This document shows positions 8,703 through 17,441 of a stretch of DNA of 64,000 nucleotides, in pieces. Every line of letters begins with the position of its first letter. Within the stretch, counting starts at the first letter, position 1. The position numbers were made by a program, and so were the translations under genes. Below the pieces are notes generated by a model. It worked only from the letters and a program-made list of their open reading frames with translations, made no database searches and was not told the origin of the DNA. The DNA is from Acidiferrobacterales bacterium. GTDB taxonomy: Bacteria > Pseudomonadota > Gammaproteobacteria > Acidiferrobacterales > SZUA-150. The DNA lies in assembly GCA_947258385.1 (NCBI GenBank), contig CAMYII010000044.1:5386-69385 (forward strand), given 5' to 3'.

Positions 8703-8732
8703 GAAAATCAAACACTTGCGTGTTCGATTTTC
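8703..8732. repeat. Hairpin within the REP cluster after the propeller gene
   Basis: GAAAATCAAACAC (8703-8715) pairs with GTGTTCGATTTTC (8720-8732) around a TTGC loop with one mismatch. It may be part of a mosaic repeat with its two neighbours. Confidence 0.55.
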
Positions 8733-8754
8733 GATGCGGCACATCCTGTGGCGC

Positions 8755-8796
8755 CTAGCAGGTTGCTAAAAAACAAGTATTTCAGCAACCTGCTAG
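8755..8796. terminator. Hairpin between the truncated propeller gene and folE
   Basis: CTAGCAGGTTGCT (8755-8767) and AGCAACCTGCTAG (8784-8796) are perfect 13-base arms around a 16-base A-rich loop. It lies 27 bases beyond the folE stop between convergent genes, so it can end folE transcription, although the T-run is weak. Confidence 0.5.
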
Positions 8797-8822
8797 AAAA
8801 CGCCCGTGAGTTTTTCGCTTGG

Positions 8823-9452
8823 CTATCGTCGTATCAAATCCATCAACTCGGAGCGGGTACGGGCATTTTCCCTGAAAGTGCCGCGCATGGCGCTGGTAAT
8901 GGCGGAGCTGTTCTGTTTTTGCACGCCGCGCATCATCATGCACAAATGGCTGGCCTCCATGATGACCGCGACCCCGTGCGGCTGCATGATCTCCATCATG
9001 GCATCCGCGGCCTGATTGGTCAGCCTTTCCTGGACCTGCAGCCGGCGCGCAAAGACATCAATGATGCGGGCGACCTTGCTCAGACCGATGACCTTGCGAT
9101 CGGGCAGGTAGGCCACATGCGCCTTGCCGAAGAACGGCAGCACATGGTGCTCGCACAGGGAATAGAACTCGATGTCCTTGACAATGACCATCTCCTCGCA
9201 CTGCTCCTCGAAGACCGCGTCACGCACGACGTCTTGTACCGTCATGCCGTAGCCGCCGGTGAGAAAATCCAGCGCCTTGGCGACCCTGAGCGGCGTGCGC
9301 CTCAATCCCTCACGCTCGGGATCTTCTTTTAGCCGTAGCAGCAGCTTTCTTATCAGCTCTTCGAGTTCGGCGTCATAACGCTCGCCGGGAGCGGCATCGA
9401 GATCGGCGGCATAGTGTCCGCCCTCGGAAAACGTGCTGTTGCGTTTTTTCAT
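8823..9452 (-). CDS. folE: GTP cyclohydrolase I
   Basis: 209 residues, normal for FolE. It converts GTP to 7,8-dihydroneopterin triphosphate, first step of folate (and some queuosine) synthesis. Key parts are [20 protein letters not shown] (Zn Cys and the catalytic His pair), then [28 protein letters not shown] and [12 protein letters not shown] with the second Zn Cys. The N-terminal 25 residues are variable as usual. It has its own hairpin downstream and sits 87 bases after the amylosucrase stop on the same strand, so read-through is possible. Confidence 0.96.
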   Translation of the reverse strand: MKKRNSTFSEGGHYAADLDAAPGERYDAELEELIRKLLLRLKEDPEREGLRRTPLRVAKALDFLTGGYGMTVQDVVRDAVFEEQCEEMVIVKDIEFYSLCEHHVLPFFGKAHVAYLPDRKVIGLSKVARIIDVFARRLQVQERLTNQAADAMMEIMQPHGVAVIMEASHLCMMMRGVQKQNSSAITSAMRGTFRENARTRSELMDLIRR

Positions 9453-9539
9453 GGAGACACCTGTGGCTCGTGATAGCCGCGCTGATCGACCATCGATTGT
9501 AGCGAGGACCTGCCGGCCTGTCGCTGAAAACCGCGTGAC

Positions 9540-11522
9540 TTAGCGAACGCCGACCAGCACCATGAACTGGTAAGGCTCCAGCACCAGTTTTTGCGTCGCG
9601 GTGATCGTCTTGCCCGCCACGATATCGGTAAAGGTCTTGCGCAGTCCGAGCAGGCGCAGGCGGTTGGCGGCGATGGTCTGCTCCTTTTCGGAGAAGTTCG
9701 CCAGCACGAACACACCATGCGCGTCGTGATGACGGAAGTAGCCGAAAACATGGTCGTTGCCGGTATCGGCGATCTCGGTTTCGGCGCGGGTAAAGGCCAG
9801 GTTCTGCTGGCGGATCTGCATCAGCCGCAGCAGTCCCTGGTACACGCGACCGACAATGCCCTCGCGGTCGCGCCGCAGCTCGGCCCTTTCCCAATCGAAC
9901 AGGGGACGGTGGGCCCAGCGGGTGTCGCCGTCTTTCTCCGGCGACTGCTGGTAGCTGTAGTCGTTCAACATGCCGAGCTCGTCGCCCAGATACAGCAGCG
10001 GGATGCCGCCGATGGTGAAGATGACGCCATGGAGCAGCATGATGCGGCGAATGGAAAGCTCCATCTCGGCCGGGTCTTCGGCGGCGAGCGCCTGTTCCAG
10101 ACCCGCTAGCGACGCCGTGGTGCCCGATACGCGCGCATCGCCGGTCGCCGGATCTTCCTGAAACGGCAGGCCCTTGGCGAAACTGCCCGGGAAGCGGCCG
10201 GTGAAGAATTCCGTCAGGAAGCGGCGGTGGTCCCGCGGATTGATTCGCAACTCCTGCGCGTCGTCGTCGGAGAACACCCAGCCGATGTCGTCGTGGCAAC
10301 GGATATAGTTGACCCAGGCACAGCCGGAGGGGATCGCGAAACGCTTGCTCATGGCGTGGCGCAGCAGGCGCACGTCGCGCGTCGCCAGGGTGTTCCACAG
10401 CAGCGCCATTAACTGAGGATTATAGGAGAGCTGGCACTCGTCCTCGCCGATGTATTTCGCGACCTCATCCGGATGCACGATGGCCTCGGACTTGAAGACC
10501 AGGGCGGGGGCAACAACGTGCACCAACGCGTTGAAGGCCTGGATAATCGTATGGGCCTCCGGCTGATTTTCGCAATTGGTGCCCAGGCGCTTCCACAGAA
10601 AGGCGACGGCGTCGAGACGCAGCACCTCGACCCCCTGGTTGGCCAGAAACAGCATCTCCTCGGCCATGGCGTTGAACACCAGCGGGCTTTCGTAGTTAAG
10701 ATCCCACTGGTAATTATGAAACGTGGTCCAGACCCATTTGCGGATGCGGCTGCGGTAAGTGAAGCACCCAGGGTGCTCGTCGGGAAACACCGCCTTGACG
10801 GTCCTCTCGAAGGCATCGGGCTGGGTGCGGTCCGGATACATGCGGTAATAGTCCTGATATTCGGCCTCACCCGCGAGCGCGCGCCGCGCCCACTCGTGCT
10901 CATCGGAGGTGTGGTTGAACACGAAGTCGAGCACCAGGCTGATGCCGTGGTGGCGCAGCTCGGCCGCCAGCTGCGCCAGTTCCTCCATGACGCCCAAGTC
11001 GCTCTCCACTTCGCGGTAACTGCTGACGGCATAACCACCGTCGTTATCGCCTTCCGGCGATTTGAACACCGGCATCAGGTGCAGATAGGTAATGCCAAGC
11101 TCCATGAGATACGGGATGCGTTCGCGGATACCCGCCAAATCGCCGGCAAACAGATCGACATAGCACATGGCCCCCACCATGCGGTGCGATTGAAACCAGT
11201 GCGGGTCGGTCTCACGCAGCGCATCGAGCGCCTTGAGCTCGTCGGGGCGGGCCAGCCACATCTGCGTAGCGGTGCCGAGAATATTTTCCAAATGATAGAA
11301 AAAGTCATACTGCTCGCCATAGAGCTGGTACAGGCGCCCGAACAGGCGCCCGAAGTGGTACTTGATGCGCCCCAGATAGGCCTCCCACGCGACCCGGTCG
11401 GTCTGCGCGGCAAAGCGCGCCTCCAGACGGGGCAAGAGGCGCGCCAGCGAGGCCGCGCCGTGCCTGTCCAACCAGACTTGATCTTTCTTTTGCGCACTCA
11501 CTGATTCAACACCCACGCCCAT
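9540..11522 (-). CDS. Amylosucrase-type GH13 glucosyltransferase
   Basis: 660 residues, near the 636-650 usual for amylosucrase (GH13 subfamily 4), which splits sucrose and builds alpha-1,4-glucan from the glucose. An N-terminal helical domain (about 1-100) precedes the barrel. The four GH13 blocks are visible: DFVFNHTSDEHEW, VEVLRLDAVAFLW (nucleophile Asp), VFKSEAIV (acid/base Glu) and YIRCHDDIGW. GDNDGGYAVSSYR and FHNYQWDLNYESP are typical of this subfamily. No signal peptide is seen, so the enzyme would act in the cytoplasm, feeding glycogen. Start is uncertain: a GTG ten codons downstream (MSAQKKDQVW) is an alternative, and neither has a strong ribosome site. Confidence 0.85.
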   Translation of the reverse strand: MGVGVESVSAQKKDQVWLDRHGAASLARLLPRLEARFAAQTDRVAWEAYLGRIKYHFGRLFGRLYQLYGEQYDFFYHLENILGTATQMWLARPDELKALDALRETDPHWFQSHRMVGAMCYVDLFAGDLAGIRERIPYLMELGITYLHLMPVFKSPEGDNDGGYAVSSYREVESDLGVMEELAQLAAELRHHGISLVLDFVFNHTSDEHEWARRALAGEAEYQDYYRMYPDRTQPDAFERTVKAVFPDEHPGCFTYRSRIRKWVWTTFHNYQWDLNYESPLVFNAMAEEMLFLANQGVEVLRLDAVAFLWKRLGTNCENQPEAHTIIQAFNALVHVVAPALVFKSEAIVHPDEVAKYIGEDECQLSYNPQLMALLWNTLATRDVRLLRHAMSKRFAIPSGCAWVNYIRCHDDIGWVFSDDDAQELRINPRDHRRFLTEFFTGRFPGSFAKGLPFQEDPATGDARVSGTTASLAGLEQALAAEDPAEMELSIRRIMLLHGVIFTIGGIPLLYLGDELGMLNDYSYQQSPEKDGDTRWAHRPLFDWERAELRRDREGIVGRVYQGLLRLMQIRQQNLAFTRAETEIADTGNDHVFGYFRHHDAHGVFVLANFSEKEQTIAANRLRLLGLRKTFTDIVAGKTITATQKLVLEPYQFMVLVGVR

Positions 11523-11784
11523 GGAAACGCTATTTTGCCTGATTTTGCCGATTATAAAAAACAGGCGGCTGCGCCGGGCTTACGCCGGCGCGCCTGGATA
11601 GGGAACAAGGCTGCGGACCGGGGATTGTCGGGCCGACATTCACCTCCAAATGAGGCCTGGCATCACGCCCATACCCCTGCAGTTGCTAAGGCGATGAACG
11701 GATGGAATCTCCTTGCCAGGACCATTCGGGTGGCGGAAACTCGGCGCCAGCCCCACCACCCCTAACGACGGAGATCTCCCCCTT

Positions 11785-13155
11785 ATGGCCACCCAACCCC
11801 AGGACCTTGCCCTCGGTGCTGCCCCGCAGCAGGTCAGCCTGAACGAGGCCTTCTGGTACTGGCTCAAGCTCGGGTTCATCAGCTTCGGCGGACCCGCCGG
11901 GCAGATCAGCATGATGCATCAGGAGCTGGTGGAACGCCGTCGCTGGATCTCCGAGCACCGCTTTCTGCACGCGCTCAACTACACCATGGTGTTGCCAGGG
12001 CCGGAGGCGCAGCAGCTCGCGACCTACATCGGCTGGCTCATGCACGGCACCATCGGCGGCGTCATCGCCGGCACCCTGTTTGTGCTGCCGTCACTTTTCA
12101 TATTGATAGCGCTGACCTGGATCTATCTCGCCTTCGGCAACGTGCCGGCGGTGGCGGGGGTGCTCTACGGCATCAAACCGGCGGTGACCGCGATCGTGGT
12201 ATTCGCCGCCTACCGCATCGGCTCGCGCGCGCTCAAGAACGGCGTATTGTGGGCCATGGCGGCGGCCGCCTTCGTGGCCATCTTTGCGCTCAACGTCCCA
12301 TTTCCGTACATCGTCATCGGCGCCGGCGTCATCGGCCTAATCGGCGGCCATCTGGCGCCGGCCCGGTTCCGCAGCGGCGGCCATCACGGCGAGGGCCACA
12401 AACGCTATGGCCCGGCACTGATCGACGACGATACCCCGCCGCCCGAGCACGCGCGCTTCAACTGGACGCGTGTCATCACGTACAGCGCCATCGGCCTGCT
12501 GCTGTGGGCCGGGGTCATGGCGCTGCTGTTTACGCGGCTGGGCTGGGAGGACACGCTCACGCAGATGGGCTGGTTCTTCACCAAGGCGGCGCTCGTGACC
12601 TTCGGCGGCGCCTACGCGGTGCTGCCCTATGTGTACCAGGGTGGCGTGGACCATTATCAATGGCTCACCGGCACGCAGATGATCGACGGCCTGGCGCTGG
12701 GGGAGACCACCCCCGGCCCGCTGATCATGGTCGTTGCCTTCGTCGGCTTCGTCGGCGGCTGGACCAAGGAACTGTTCGGACCCGGCGCGCTGGTCGCCGC
12801 CGGCGTGGCCGGCGCCGGCATCGCGACTTTTTTCACCTTCCTCCCCTCATTCCTGTTCATTCTACTGGGGGCGCCGGCGGTGGAGGCCTCGCGCCACGAC
12901 ATCAAATTCACCGCGCCATTGACCGGCATCACCGCCGCGGTCGTGGGGGTGGTGCTGAACCTGGCGGTGTTCTTCGCCTACCACGTGCTGTGGCCTCAGG
13001 GGTTTGGCGGAGGCTTCGAGTGGTTCTCGGCACTGCTGGGACTCGCGGCCTTCATCGCCCTGATTCGTTTCAGGGTTGGAATTATTCCGGTGATAGGCGC
13101 CTGTGCGGCGACCGGCGCAGCTTATTATTTGCTGGTGACGTGGCTACTTGGCTAG
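11785..13155 (+). CDS. chrA: Chromate transporter ChrA (two-domain CHR family)
   Basis: 456 residues from the ATG at 11785, preceded by GGAG; an in-frame ATG at 11713 adds 24 unlikely residues. Two homologous CHR domains are visible: the first begins KLGFISFGGPAGQISMM, the second ALVTFGGAYAVLPYVYQ, with TPGPLIMVV in the latter. About ten hydrophobic segments are present, with a charged His-rich linker near residue 195 (GGHHGEGHK). The family exports chromate from the cytoplasm by a proton-coupled mechanism, giving Cr(VI) resistance. No chrB regulator is adjacent. Confidence 0.92.
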   Translation: MATQPQDLALGAAPQQVSLNEAFWYWLKLGFISFGGPAGQISMMHQELVERRRWISEHRFLHALNYTMVLPGPEAQQLATYIGWLMHGTIGGVIAGTLFVLPSLFILIALTWIYLAFGNVPAVAGVLYGIKPAVTAIVVFAAYRIGSRALKNGVLWAMAAAAFVAIFALNVPFPYIVIGAGVIGLIGGHLAPARFRSGGHHGEGHKRYGPALIDDDTPPPEHARFNWTRVITYSAIGLLLWAGVMALLFTRLGWEDTLTQMGWFFTKAALVTFGGAYAVLPYVYQGGVDHYQWLTGTQMIDGLALGETTPGPLIMVVAFVGFVGGWTKELFGPGALVAAGVAGAGIATFFTFLPSFLFILLGAPAVEASRHDIKFTAPLTGITAAVVGVVLNLAVFFAYHVLWPQGFGGGFEWFSALLGLAAFIALIRFRVGIIPVIGACAATGAAYYLLVTWLLG

Positions 13156-13247
13156 GCCCGACCAGCACCGCCCGGAGACCCGGAGCACGGTGTTATTTTT
13201 TTATAGCTTTACTTTTTCACCACCACGCCAGCGGCACTGACATATCC

Positions 13248-13281
13248 GTGACGCACAACCCGCTGGTGGGTTGTGCGTCAC
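13248..13281. terminator. Strong stem-loop between chrA and the acid-phosphatase-like gene
   Basis: GTGACGCACAACCC (13248-13261) and GGGTTGTGCGTCAC (13268-13281) are perfect 14-base arms with a GCTGGT loop. It stands between two convergent genes and could end both, although neither side has a long T-run (TTTTTTT occurs earlier at about 13,195). Confidence 0.6.
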
Positions 13282-13292
13282 CGGAGCAGAGA

Positions 13293-14201
13293 CTAGCGGG
13301 AATAGCTGCGGGTGAATAAGAGGTTGCCGTACAGGTCGTAGAATTCACCGGTAAAGGTATTGTCGCGGATCTCCACCCACATGAACCCCACCAGCGTATC
13401 ATCCGCCCCGTAGACCGGGTTGTTATCCGCGCGGGGCACGAATCGCGACGCCCTGGAGCCCGCGCCGGTGACGATAAACTCGGTGCCGCACCGGGGCTGC
13501 AGCCACTGCTGGTTGTGGTCGTGGCCACTAAAATAGTAATCCGCCTTGCCACAGACCGTATCCTCGACGAAGCGCTTGACCCCTTTGCCCTCCAGGAACA
13601 ACAGGCAAAGCAGGTCGCAGCTCGCATTGCCGTGGCTGCCATTGGAGATGTACTGATGGTGGGCCAGCACAATCTTCCACTCCGCCGTCGAGGCCGCCAG
13701 CGCCTGGCTCAACCAGGCCTGCTGCTCGTCATAACTTACAATTTTCTCGATCGTGGTGCTGTCCAGCGCAAAAAACTCCACATGGGCCTTGCGAAAATTG
13801 TAGTAAAGATTCGGCATGGTCCATTTTGGTGAGACATAGGTGTAATACACCTGCACCCACGGTTTCCAGAACTCCCACGGCCAGGACCCGTAATCGTGGT
13901 TGCCGAGCACGGCGTAAAACGGGAAGTCCAGATTGGCGTAGGGCTGCTCGAACTTGGTCTGCCATTGCGGATCATCGAGACTGTTGACACCGTCGTCATA
14001 AAAATTATCGCCAAGATACAGCGCAAAATCGCAGCCCTTGAGGGAACACACCTGTTCAATCGCGGCGCCGTTTTGATACTGGGCGGCATTGCCTTCACCG
14101 GCATCGCCCAGCGCCACGAAGCGTACTACCGACTCGGCCTGGGCGGCGGCGGCCAGGATAAAAGTAATAAGGGCTAAACTGACTGTCCTGGTTATGCTCA
14201 T
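13293..14201 (-). CDS. Exported purple-acid-phosphatase-like metallophosphatase
   Basis: 302 residues from the ATG at 14201, chosen because AAGGAGG lies nine bases before it; an ATG two codons earlier is too close to that site. The signal peptide ends AAAAQA. The metallophosphatase motifs run in order: ALGDAGEGN, YLGDNFYDDG, LGNHDYG, VLAHHQYIS and SGHDHNQQW, giving ligands for a two-metal centre. This resembles the small tartrate-resistant acid phosphatase (ACP5-like) group, which releases phosphate from organic esters in the periplasm. It lies just outside the phosphate-starvation island, but I see no 11-base Pho repeats before it. Confidence 0.85.
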   Translation of the reverse strand: MSITRTVSLALITFILAAAAQAESVVRFVALGDAGEGNAAQYQNGAAIEQVCSLKGCDFALYLGDNFYDDGVNSLDDPQWQTKFEQPYANLDFPFYAVLGNHDYGSWPWEFWKPWVQVYYTYVSPKWTMPNLYYNFRKAHVEFFALDSTTIEKIVSYDEQQAWLSQALAASTAEWKIVLAHHQYISNGSHGNASCDLLCLLFLEGKGVKRFVEDTVCGKADYYFSGHDHNQQWLQPRCGTEFIVTGAGSRASRFVPRADNNPVYGADDTLVGFMWVEIRDNTFTGEFYDLYGNLLFTRSYSR

Positions 14202-14519
14202 CGGCATTATCCTCCTTGAATTGACACGAGACTTAACGCGAAACGGCTCGACCCCATCCTTATTACTCTAGGACCTTTACGGAGAATCCGATGCGGTTTG
14301 CAGACAACAGGCCATCCGGGGCCGACGGCTTGGGCGGGGCGCTGACACCCGGAACCGAAGGCATGACAGACGCCGCCAGTGACGCCTTTGTGGCATCGAC
14401 CCATTGCAATCACGCAGCCTGCACACGGTTATTGCCTATGGCAGATCTACCTTACCGGCAAACGAGAATATTTAACGTACAACTGACTTAAGGATGCGAA
14501 ACGGGCTGCTTACGGCGAT
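14202..14519. other. Intergenic region, nothing recognised
   Basis: A 318-base gap. It should contain the promoter of the phosphatase gene on the minus strand; a weak TAATAA-like element occurs near 14,268. No hairpin, repeat or convincing small frame was seen. Confidence 0.4.
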
Positions 14520-14933
14520 CTAATCATCGCAAGAGGCAGCGAGCATGATGCGCCTGAACTCGCCGATACTCGGTTCCAGCCCGTAGGCGGCACGCCATTT
14601 ATCCTGCAGCGCATAGGCCTCGAGCTCTAGGTGCCCAAGGCAGTAGGCCTGATCGCTTTGGTTCGTCCATTGCACATAGTGGACCAATTCGTGCAGAAGG
14701 CGTGACTGATCGGATAGATCATCTTCATCGAAGTCGCTTCTGAGATAAACGGTGACATTCTTGTCATAGAAGCCTTTGAGCTTGGCGCTGTCACAGGCGC
14801 GCTTATTGCCTATGCCGTACAGCGCGCATATATTGTGCTGGGTGGTAAACACGACATTGGGCAGCACAACATCGGTGTCGAGCTCCGAGTTGGCGCCGAT
14901 CCAGGCCAGCAATGCAAAAATAAGTCCTTCCAT
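14520..14933 (-). CDS. Small exported protein with HExxH zinc-protease-like motif
   Basis: 137 residues from the ATG at 14933, which has GGGAGGG nine bases upstream; the longer frame from 14993 lacks this. The N-terminus MEGLIFALLAWIGANS is a likely short signal. The segment LLHELVHYVQW carries HExxH, the zinc-binding and catalytic pattern of metallopeptidases, and a downstream Glu in ELEAYALQDKW could be the third ligand. Paired cysteines (NICALYG, RACDS, YCLGH) suggest an oxidising compartment. I recall similar short proteins annotated as DUF6647, but am not certain. Proteolytic activity is not shown by sequence alone. Confidence 0.65.
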   Translation of the reverse strand: MEGLIFALLAWIGANSELDTDVVLPNVVFTTQHNICALYGIGNKRACDSAKLKGFYDKNVTVYLRSDFDEDDLSDQSRLLHELVHYVQWTNQSDQAYCLGHLELEAYALQDKWRAAYGLEPSIGEFRRIMLAASCDD

Positions 14934-15134
14934 GCCACTACACCCTCCCGATGCCGCCCTCATTCGCGCCGGGCCGTGAGTCGATGTCCGCACAACTATA
15001 TGACTGTATCATTACAAAAGCATAGCCGCGATTTCTGGCCGGGCCCACCGAGCTCGGCCCCGTGCCTGCTGTTGCTGACACCTCCTTTGCGTAATGACAA
15101 ATCGCCTCAGGCAGAATGGCAGATCCATATCGAT

Positions 15135-15152
15135 GTGTCACCGGATTGTCAT
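15135..15152 (+). promoter_or_regulatory. Two-unit Pho box candidate before the 65-aa gene
   Basis: GTGTCAC at 15135-15141 and TTGTCAT at 15146-15152 repeat with an exact 11-base step, as in the CTGTCAT-N4 PhoB consensus. The ATG is 64 bases downstream. Only two units are seen, so this is the weakest of the six. Confidence 0.4.
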
Positions 15153-15215
15153 AGATCAATGCTAGGCTGCGCTAAACAGGCTAGATAAAAGTCAAACGAA
15201 CGGGAGATCTGCATC

Positions 15216-15413
15216 ATGGAGACAACAAAAACCACGCCGACAGGGAAGCCGCTCCGCCCGGCACCGCCAATTGATTTTCATGGTGCCGCCATCGTGCGTG
15301 AGAACGGCGAGGAGATTCCGATCACCGAGGCGATGATTCAGCGCGCGCTGACCCAACTCATCAGGGACTGGGAAGTCGCTTACGGTCCTGAAATTCCGTC
15401 CACCAAAAAGTAG
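15216..15413 (+). CDS. Small conserved-looking cytoplasmic protein (PA1571-like)
   Basis: 65 residues with GGGAG ten bases before the ATG. The core GAAIVRENGEEIPITEAM followed by IQRALTQL resembles, from memory, the small PA1571 family of pseudomonads (GxIIDxxGxEVPITExMIQxA). No transmembrane segment or catalytic motif is visible and the function of that family is unknown to me. A two-unit Pho box lies upstream, so it may respond to phosphate limitation with the genes that follow. Confidence 0.6.
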   Translation: METTKTTPTGKPLRPAPPIDFHGAAIVRENGEEIPITEAMIQRALTQLIRDWEVAYGPEIPSTKK

Positions 15414-15557
15414 CGTGGCAGATTCCTAATACCCTTCATCTCAGCCGTAGTCGCCAGCCGGCCGATCCGGCCTCACCGTGGACAAGGCCGGGGGGGCTAA
15501 TCGGCGCTCCGTCGTCGGATTCTCTCGCATTCGGTTTCGTTCCCCGCTCCGGTCGCA

Positions 15558-15597
15558 ATGCCACGAAACTGTCATGAAAACTTCACGGCAAAGTCAT
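15558..15597 (+). promoter_or_regulatory. Pho box before the plcP-like gene
   Basis: Seven-base units start at 15558 (ATGCCAC, weak), 15569 (CTGTCAT, perfect), 15580 (ACTTCAC) and 15591 (AAGTCAT), each 11 bases apart. GATAGT at 15608-15613 is 11 bases after the last unit, where PhoB promoters place their -10. That puts the transcription start near 15,620 and makes the ATG at 15644, not 15596, the likely start of the gene. Confidence 0.65.
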
Positions 15598-15643
15598 GAA
15601 GGTTTCCGATAGTTGGCATGATGCGACAAATCGATCACCGCCG

Positions 15644-16453
15644 ATGACACCATTACGCTTTCGGTCCATCTGGATCTCGGATGTCCATTTGGGCATCCGT
15701 GCCTGCAAAGCCGAGTTCCTGCTCGATTTTCTTTCCTACACCGAATCGGAATACCTGTACCTCGTCGGTGACATTATCGATTTATGGAACATGAAAAAAG
15801 GCTGGCACTGGCCGCGGCTGCACAACAGCGTGATACGCAAGATACTCGGGAAGGCCAAGAACGGTACCGAGGTCATTTATATTCCAGGCAACCACGACGA
15901 GTTATTTCGTGAGTACGTCGAACACGCCTTCGGTGACGTCGCCATTATGGCGGAAGCCATACATGAAACCGCCGACGGCCGCAGACTGCTCGTGCTGCAC
16001 GGCGACGAGTTTGACGGCGTCGTCAAATACAGCAGGTGGATCGCAGTGATCGGCAGCAGGGCATACGCCTTTCTATTGGCGATGAACCGCTGGGTCAATT
16101 TTTTCAGACGCAAGCTCGGGTTTCCCTACTGGTCGCTGGCGGCCTATCTCAAGAACAAGGTCAAGAACGCGGTCAAGTTCATCAGTAACTTCGAGCAGGC
16201 CGTGGCCTATGAGGCCGGTCGTCGCGGCGTCGACGGGCTCGTATGCGGACATATTCACAAGGCGACGATGGAAGAAATCAACGGCGTGTTGTACTGCAAC
16301 GACGGGGACTGGGTGGAGAGCTGCACGGCCCTGGTGGAGCATCACGACGGCAGTCTGGCCATTATCCGTTGGGCCGATGAAAGCGTCTTTTTACTATCAG
16401 AAAACGAGAATGAAAATTGCGATTATAACGGACGCGTGGCATCCGCAACTTAA
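15644..16453 (+). CDS. plcP: PlcP-like metallophosphoesterase (LpxH-related), probable phospholipase of phosphate-starvation lipid remodelling
   Basis: 269 residues from ATG 15644. The calcineurin-like motifs are complete: ISDVHLG, VGDIIDLW, PGNHDELF, LHGDEFDG and GHIHKA, binding two metals. General annotation would be UDP-2,3-diacylglucosamine diphosphatase-like, but the true LpxH is shorter and has a different C-terminus. The overlap with a GT4 glycosyltransferase and the Pho box upstream match the PlcP-Agt pair known from rhizobia and marine bacteria. There PlcP removes the phosphate head group from phospholipids to give diacylglycerol, and the glycosyltransferase adds sugar. The role here is inferred from that context. 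Confidence 0.78.
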   Translation: MTPLRFRSIWISDVHLGIRACKAEFLLDFLSYTESEYLYLVGDIIDLWNMKKGWHWPRLHNSVIRKILGKAKNGTEVIYIPGNHDELFREYVEHAFGDVAIMAEAIHETADGRRLLVLHGDEFDGVVKYSRWIAVIGSRAYAFLLAMNRWVNFFRRKLGFPYWSLAAYLKNKVKNAVKFISNFEQAVAYEAGRRGVDGLVCGHIHKATMEEINGVLYCNDGDWVESCTALVEHHDGSLAIIRWADESVFLLSENENENCDYNGRVASAT

Positions 16454-17411
16454 CGGCGTCGTCAGGACGCTTACACGAACCAAATCGGAACTGGAAACCC
16501 TGGGACATGAGGTGGAGGTCATCTCACCTGCGCTCTTCAAGACCATCCCCTGCCCGACCTATCCGGAGATTTTGTTATCGCTGTGGCCGCGCCGAAAGCT
16601 GCGCCGCACTCTGCAGGCCTTTCGGCCCGATGCGATTCATGTCGCAACGGAAGGCCCGCTGGGCCTGGCGGCGCGCGCTTACTGTGTCAAACACAGGCTT
16701 CCGTTCACGACCGCCTTCCACACCCGATTTCCGGAGTACGTTAATGTGCGCACGGGTCTGCCGCTCAGGGTCGGCTACGCCTTCATGCGCTGGTTTCACC
16801 GGCCGGCGGTCAGGACCATGGTCTCCACCGAATCGCTGAAACGGGAACTGGAACAATGGGGCATGCGACACCTGGTCCTGTGGTCCCGCGGCGTGGACAC
16901 CGAGCTGTTCAAGCCCGCCACGGAAAACCCGCTCCCCGGCGACAGACCGATCTTTCTGTATGTGGGGCGGGTGGCCGTGGAGAAGAACATCGAGGCCTTC
17001 CTCGGACTCGAGCTCAGTGGTTCAAAGTACGTTATCGGCGACGGCCCGGATGTGGAGCGCTTGCGCAAGGCCTACCCGGAAGTGAGGTTTCCGGGTTATA
17101 AGACCGGTGCCGACCTTGCCCGCCACTACGCCACCGCGGATGTGTTTGTGTTTCCGAGCAAGACCGATACCTTCGGGCTGGTGATCCTGGAGGCGCTGGC
17201 CTGCGGGCTACCGGTCGCGGCGTATCCCGTTCAGGGACCCGTGGATATCATCGTCAACGGCGAAACCGGCTATGTAGACGAAGACCTGCGGCAGGCAGCG
17301 CTCAAGGCCTTGTCTGTGGACCGCAACAAATGCCGGGAGTACGCGGCAAATTTCTCCTGGCCCGAGAACACGAAGCGTTTTCTCGGCAACCTGTGCCCGA
17401 TCGCGAATTGA
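16410..17411 (+). CDS. GT4-family glycosyltransferase, Agt-like (diacylglycerol glycosyltransferase)
   Basis: 333 residues from ATG 16410, overlapping the previous gene by 44 bases, which suggests coupled translation. The N-terminal Rossmann part starts MKIAIITDAWHPQLNGVVRT, with the GVVR-type acceptor-side loop of the mannosyl/glycolipid branch. The nucleotide-sugar domain has FLYVGRVAVEKN and the E-x7-E segment KTDTFGLVILEALACG. No membrane span is seen, so it would act at the inner face of the membrane. In characterised pairs this enzyme makes monoglucosyl or glucuronosyl diacylglycerol from the diacylglycerol freed by PlcP. The sugar donor cannot be read from sequence. Confidence 0.8.
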   Translation: MKIAIITDAWHPQLNGVVRTLTRTKSELETLGHEVEVISPALFKTIPCPTYPEILLSLWPRRKLRRTLQAFRPDAIHVATEGPLGLAARAYCVKHRLPFTTAFHTRFPEYVNVRTGLPLRVGYAFMRWFHRPAVRTMVSTESLKRELEQWGMRHLVLWSRGVDTELFKPATENPLPGDRPIFLYVGRVAVEKNIEAFLGLELSGSKYVIGDGPDVERLRKAYPEVRFPGYKTGADLARHYATADVFVFPSKTDTFGLVILEALACGLPVAAYPVQGPVDIIVNGETGYVDEDLRQAALKALSVDRNKCREYAANFSWPENTKRFLGNLCPIAN

Positions 17412-17441
17412 TCGGCGGGTTGCCCGCATGCCGGGCGCACC

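Larger units (their letters stand above)
7361..8758 (+). pseudogene. Secreted DUF7948/SBBP-type beta-propeller protein, truncated
   Basis: The start MRKYFFVTASTLFF begins a signal peptide (about 1-35). The region from about residue 45 (IPFIANEGQFD) through FLGGEVAVTDQGEIAYSF, VNYFVGNDSTKWRRN, YPGIELTLTAHGG and DPLLSSTFI (about 240) is the N-terminal module that normally precedes many SBBP-type propeller repeats. Only the first propeller blades follow (VYVAGRTYGDDFPVT). From about 8,584 the frame runs through a REP-like hairpin and encodes low-quality sequence to the stop at 8758, so the real protein ends near residue 405 and has lost its remaining repeats. Likely an extracellular or surface protein in its intact form. 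Confidence 0.65.

Noticed and set aside
10473-11504. 343-codon plus-strand frame opposite amylosucrase
   Set aside because: Shadow of the GH13 gene whose catalytic motifs are all on the minus strand.
12249-13319. 356-codon frame overlapping chrA in another frame
   Set aside because: Arg/Gly-rich shadow; chrA is certain.
14208-14320. Pho box before the acid-phosphatase-like gene
   Set aside because: TGAA and TGAC words occur but at a 5-base, not 11-base, step.
15596-15643. Earlier ATG for the plcP-like gene
   Set aside because: It lies inside the Pho box and ahead of the predicted transcription start; 15644 fits both.
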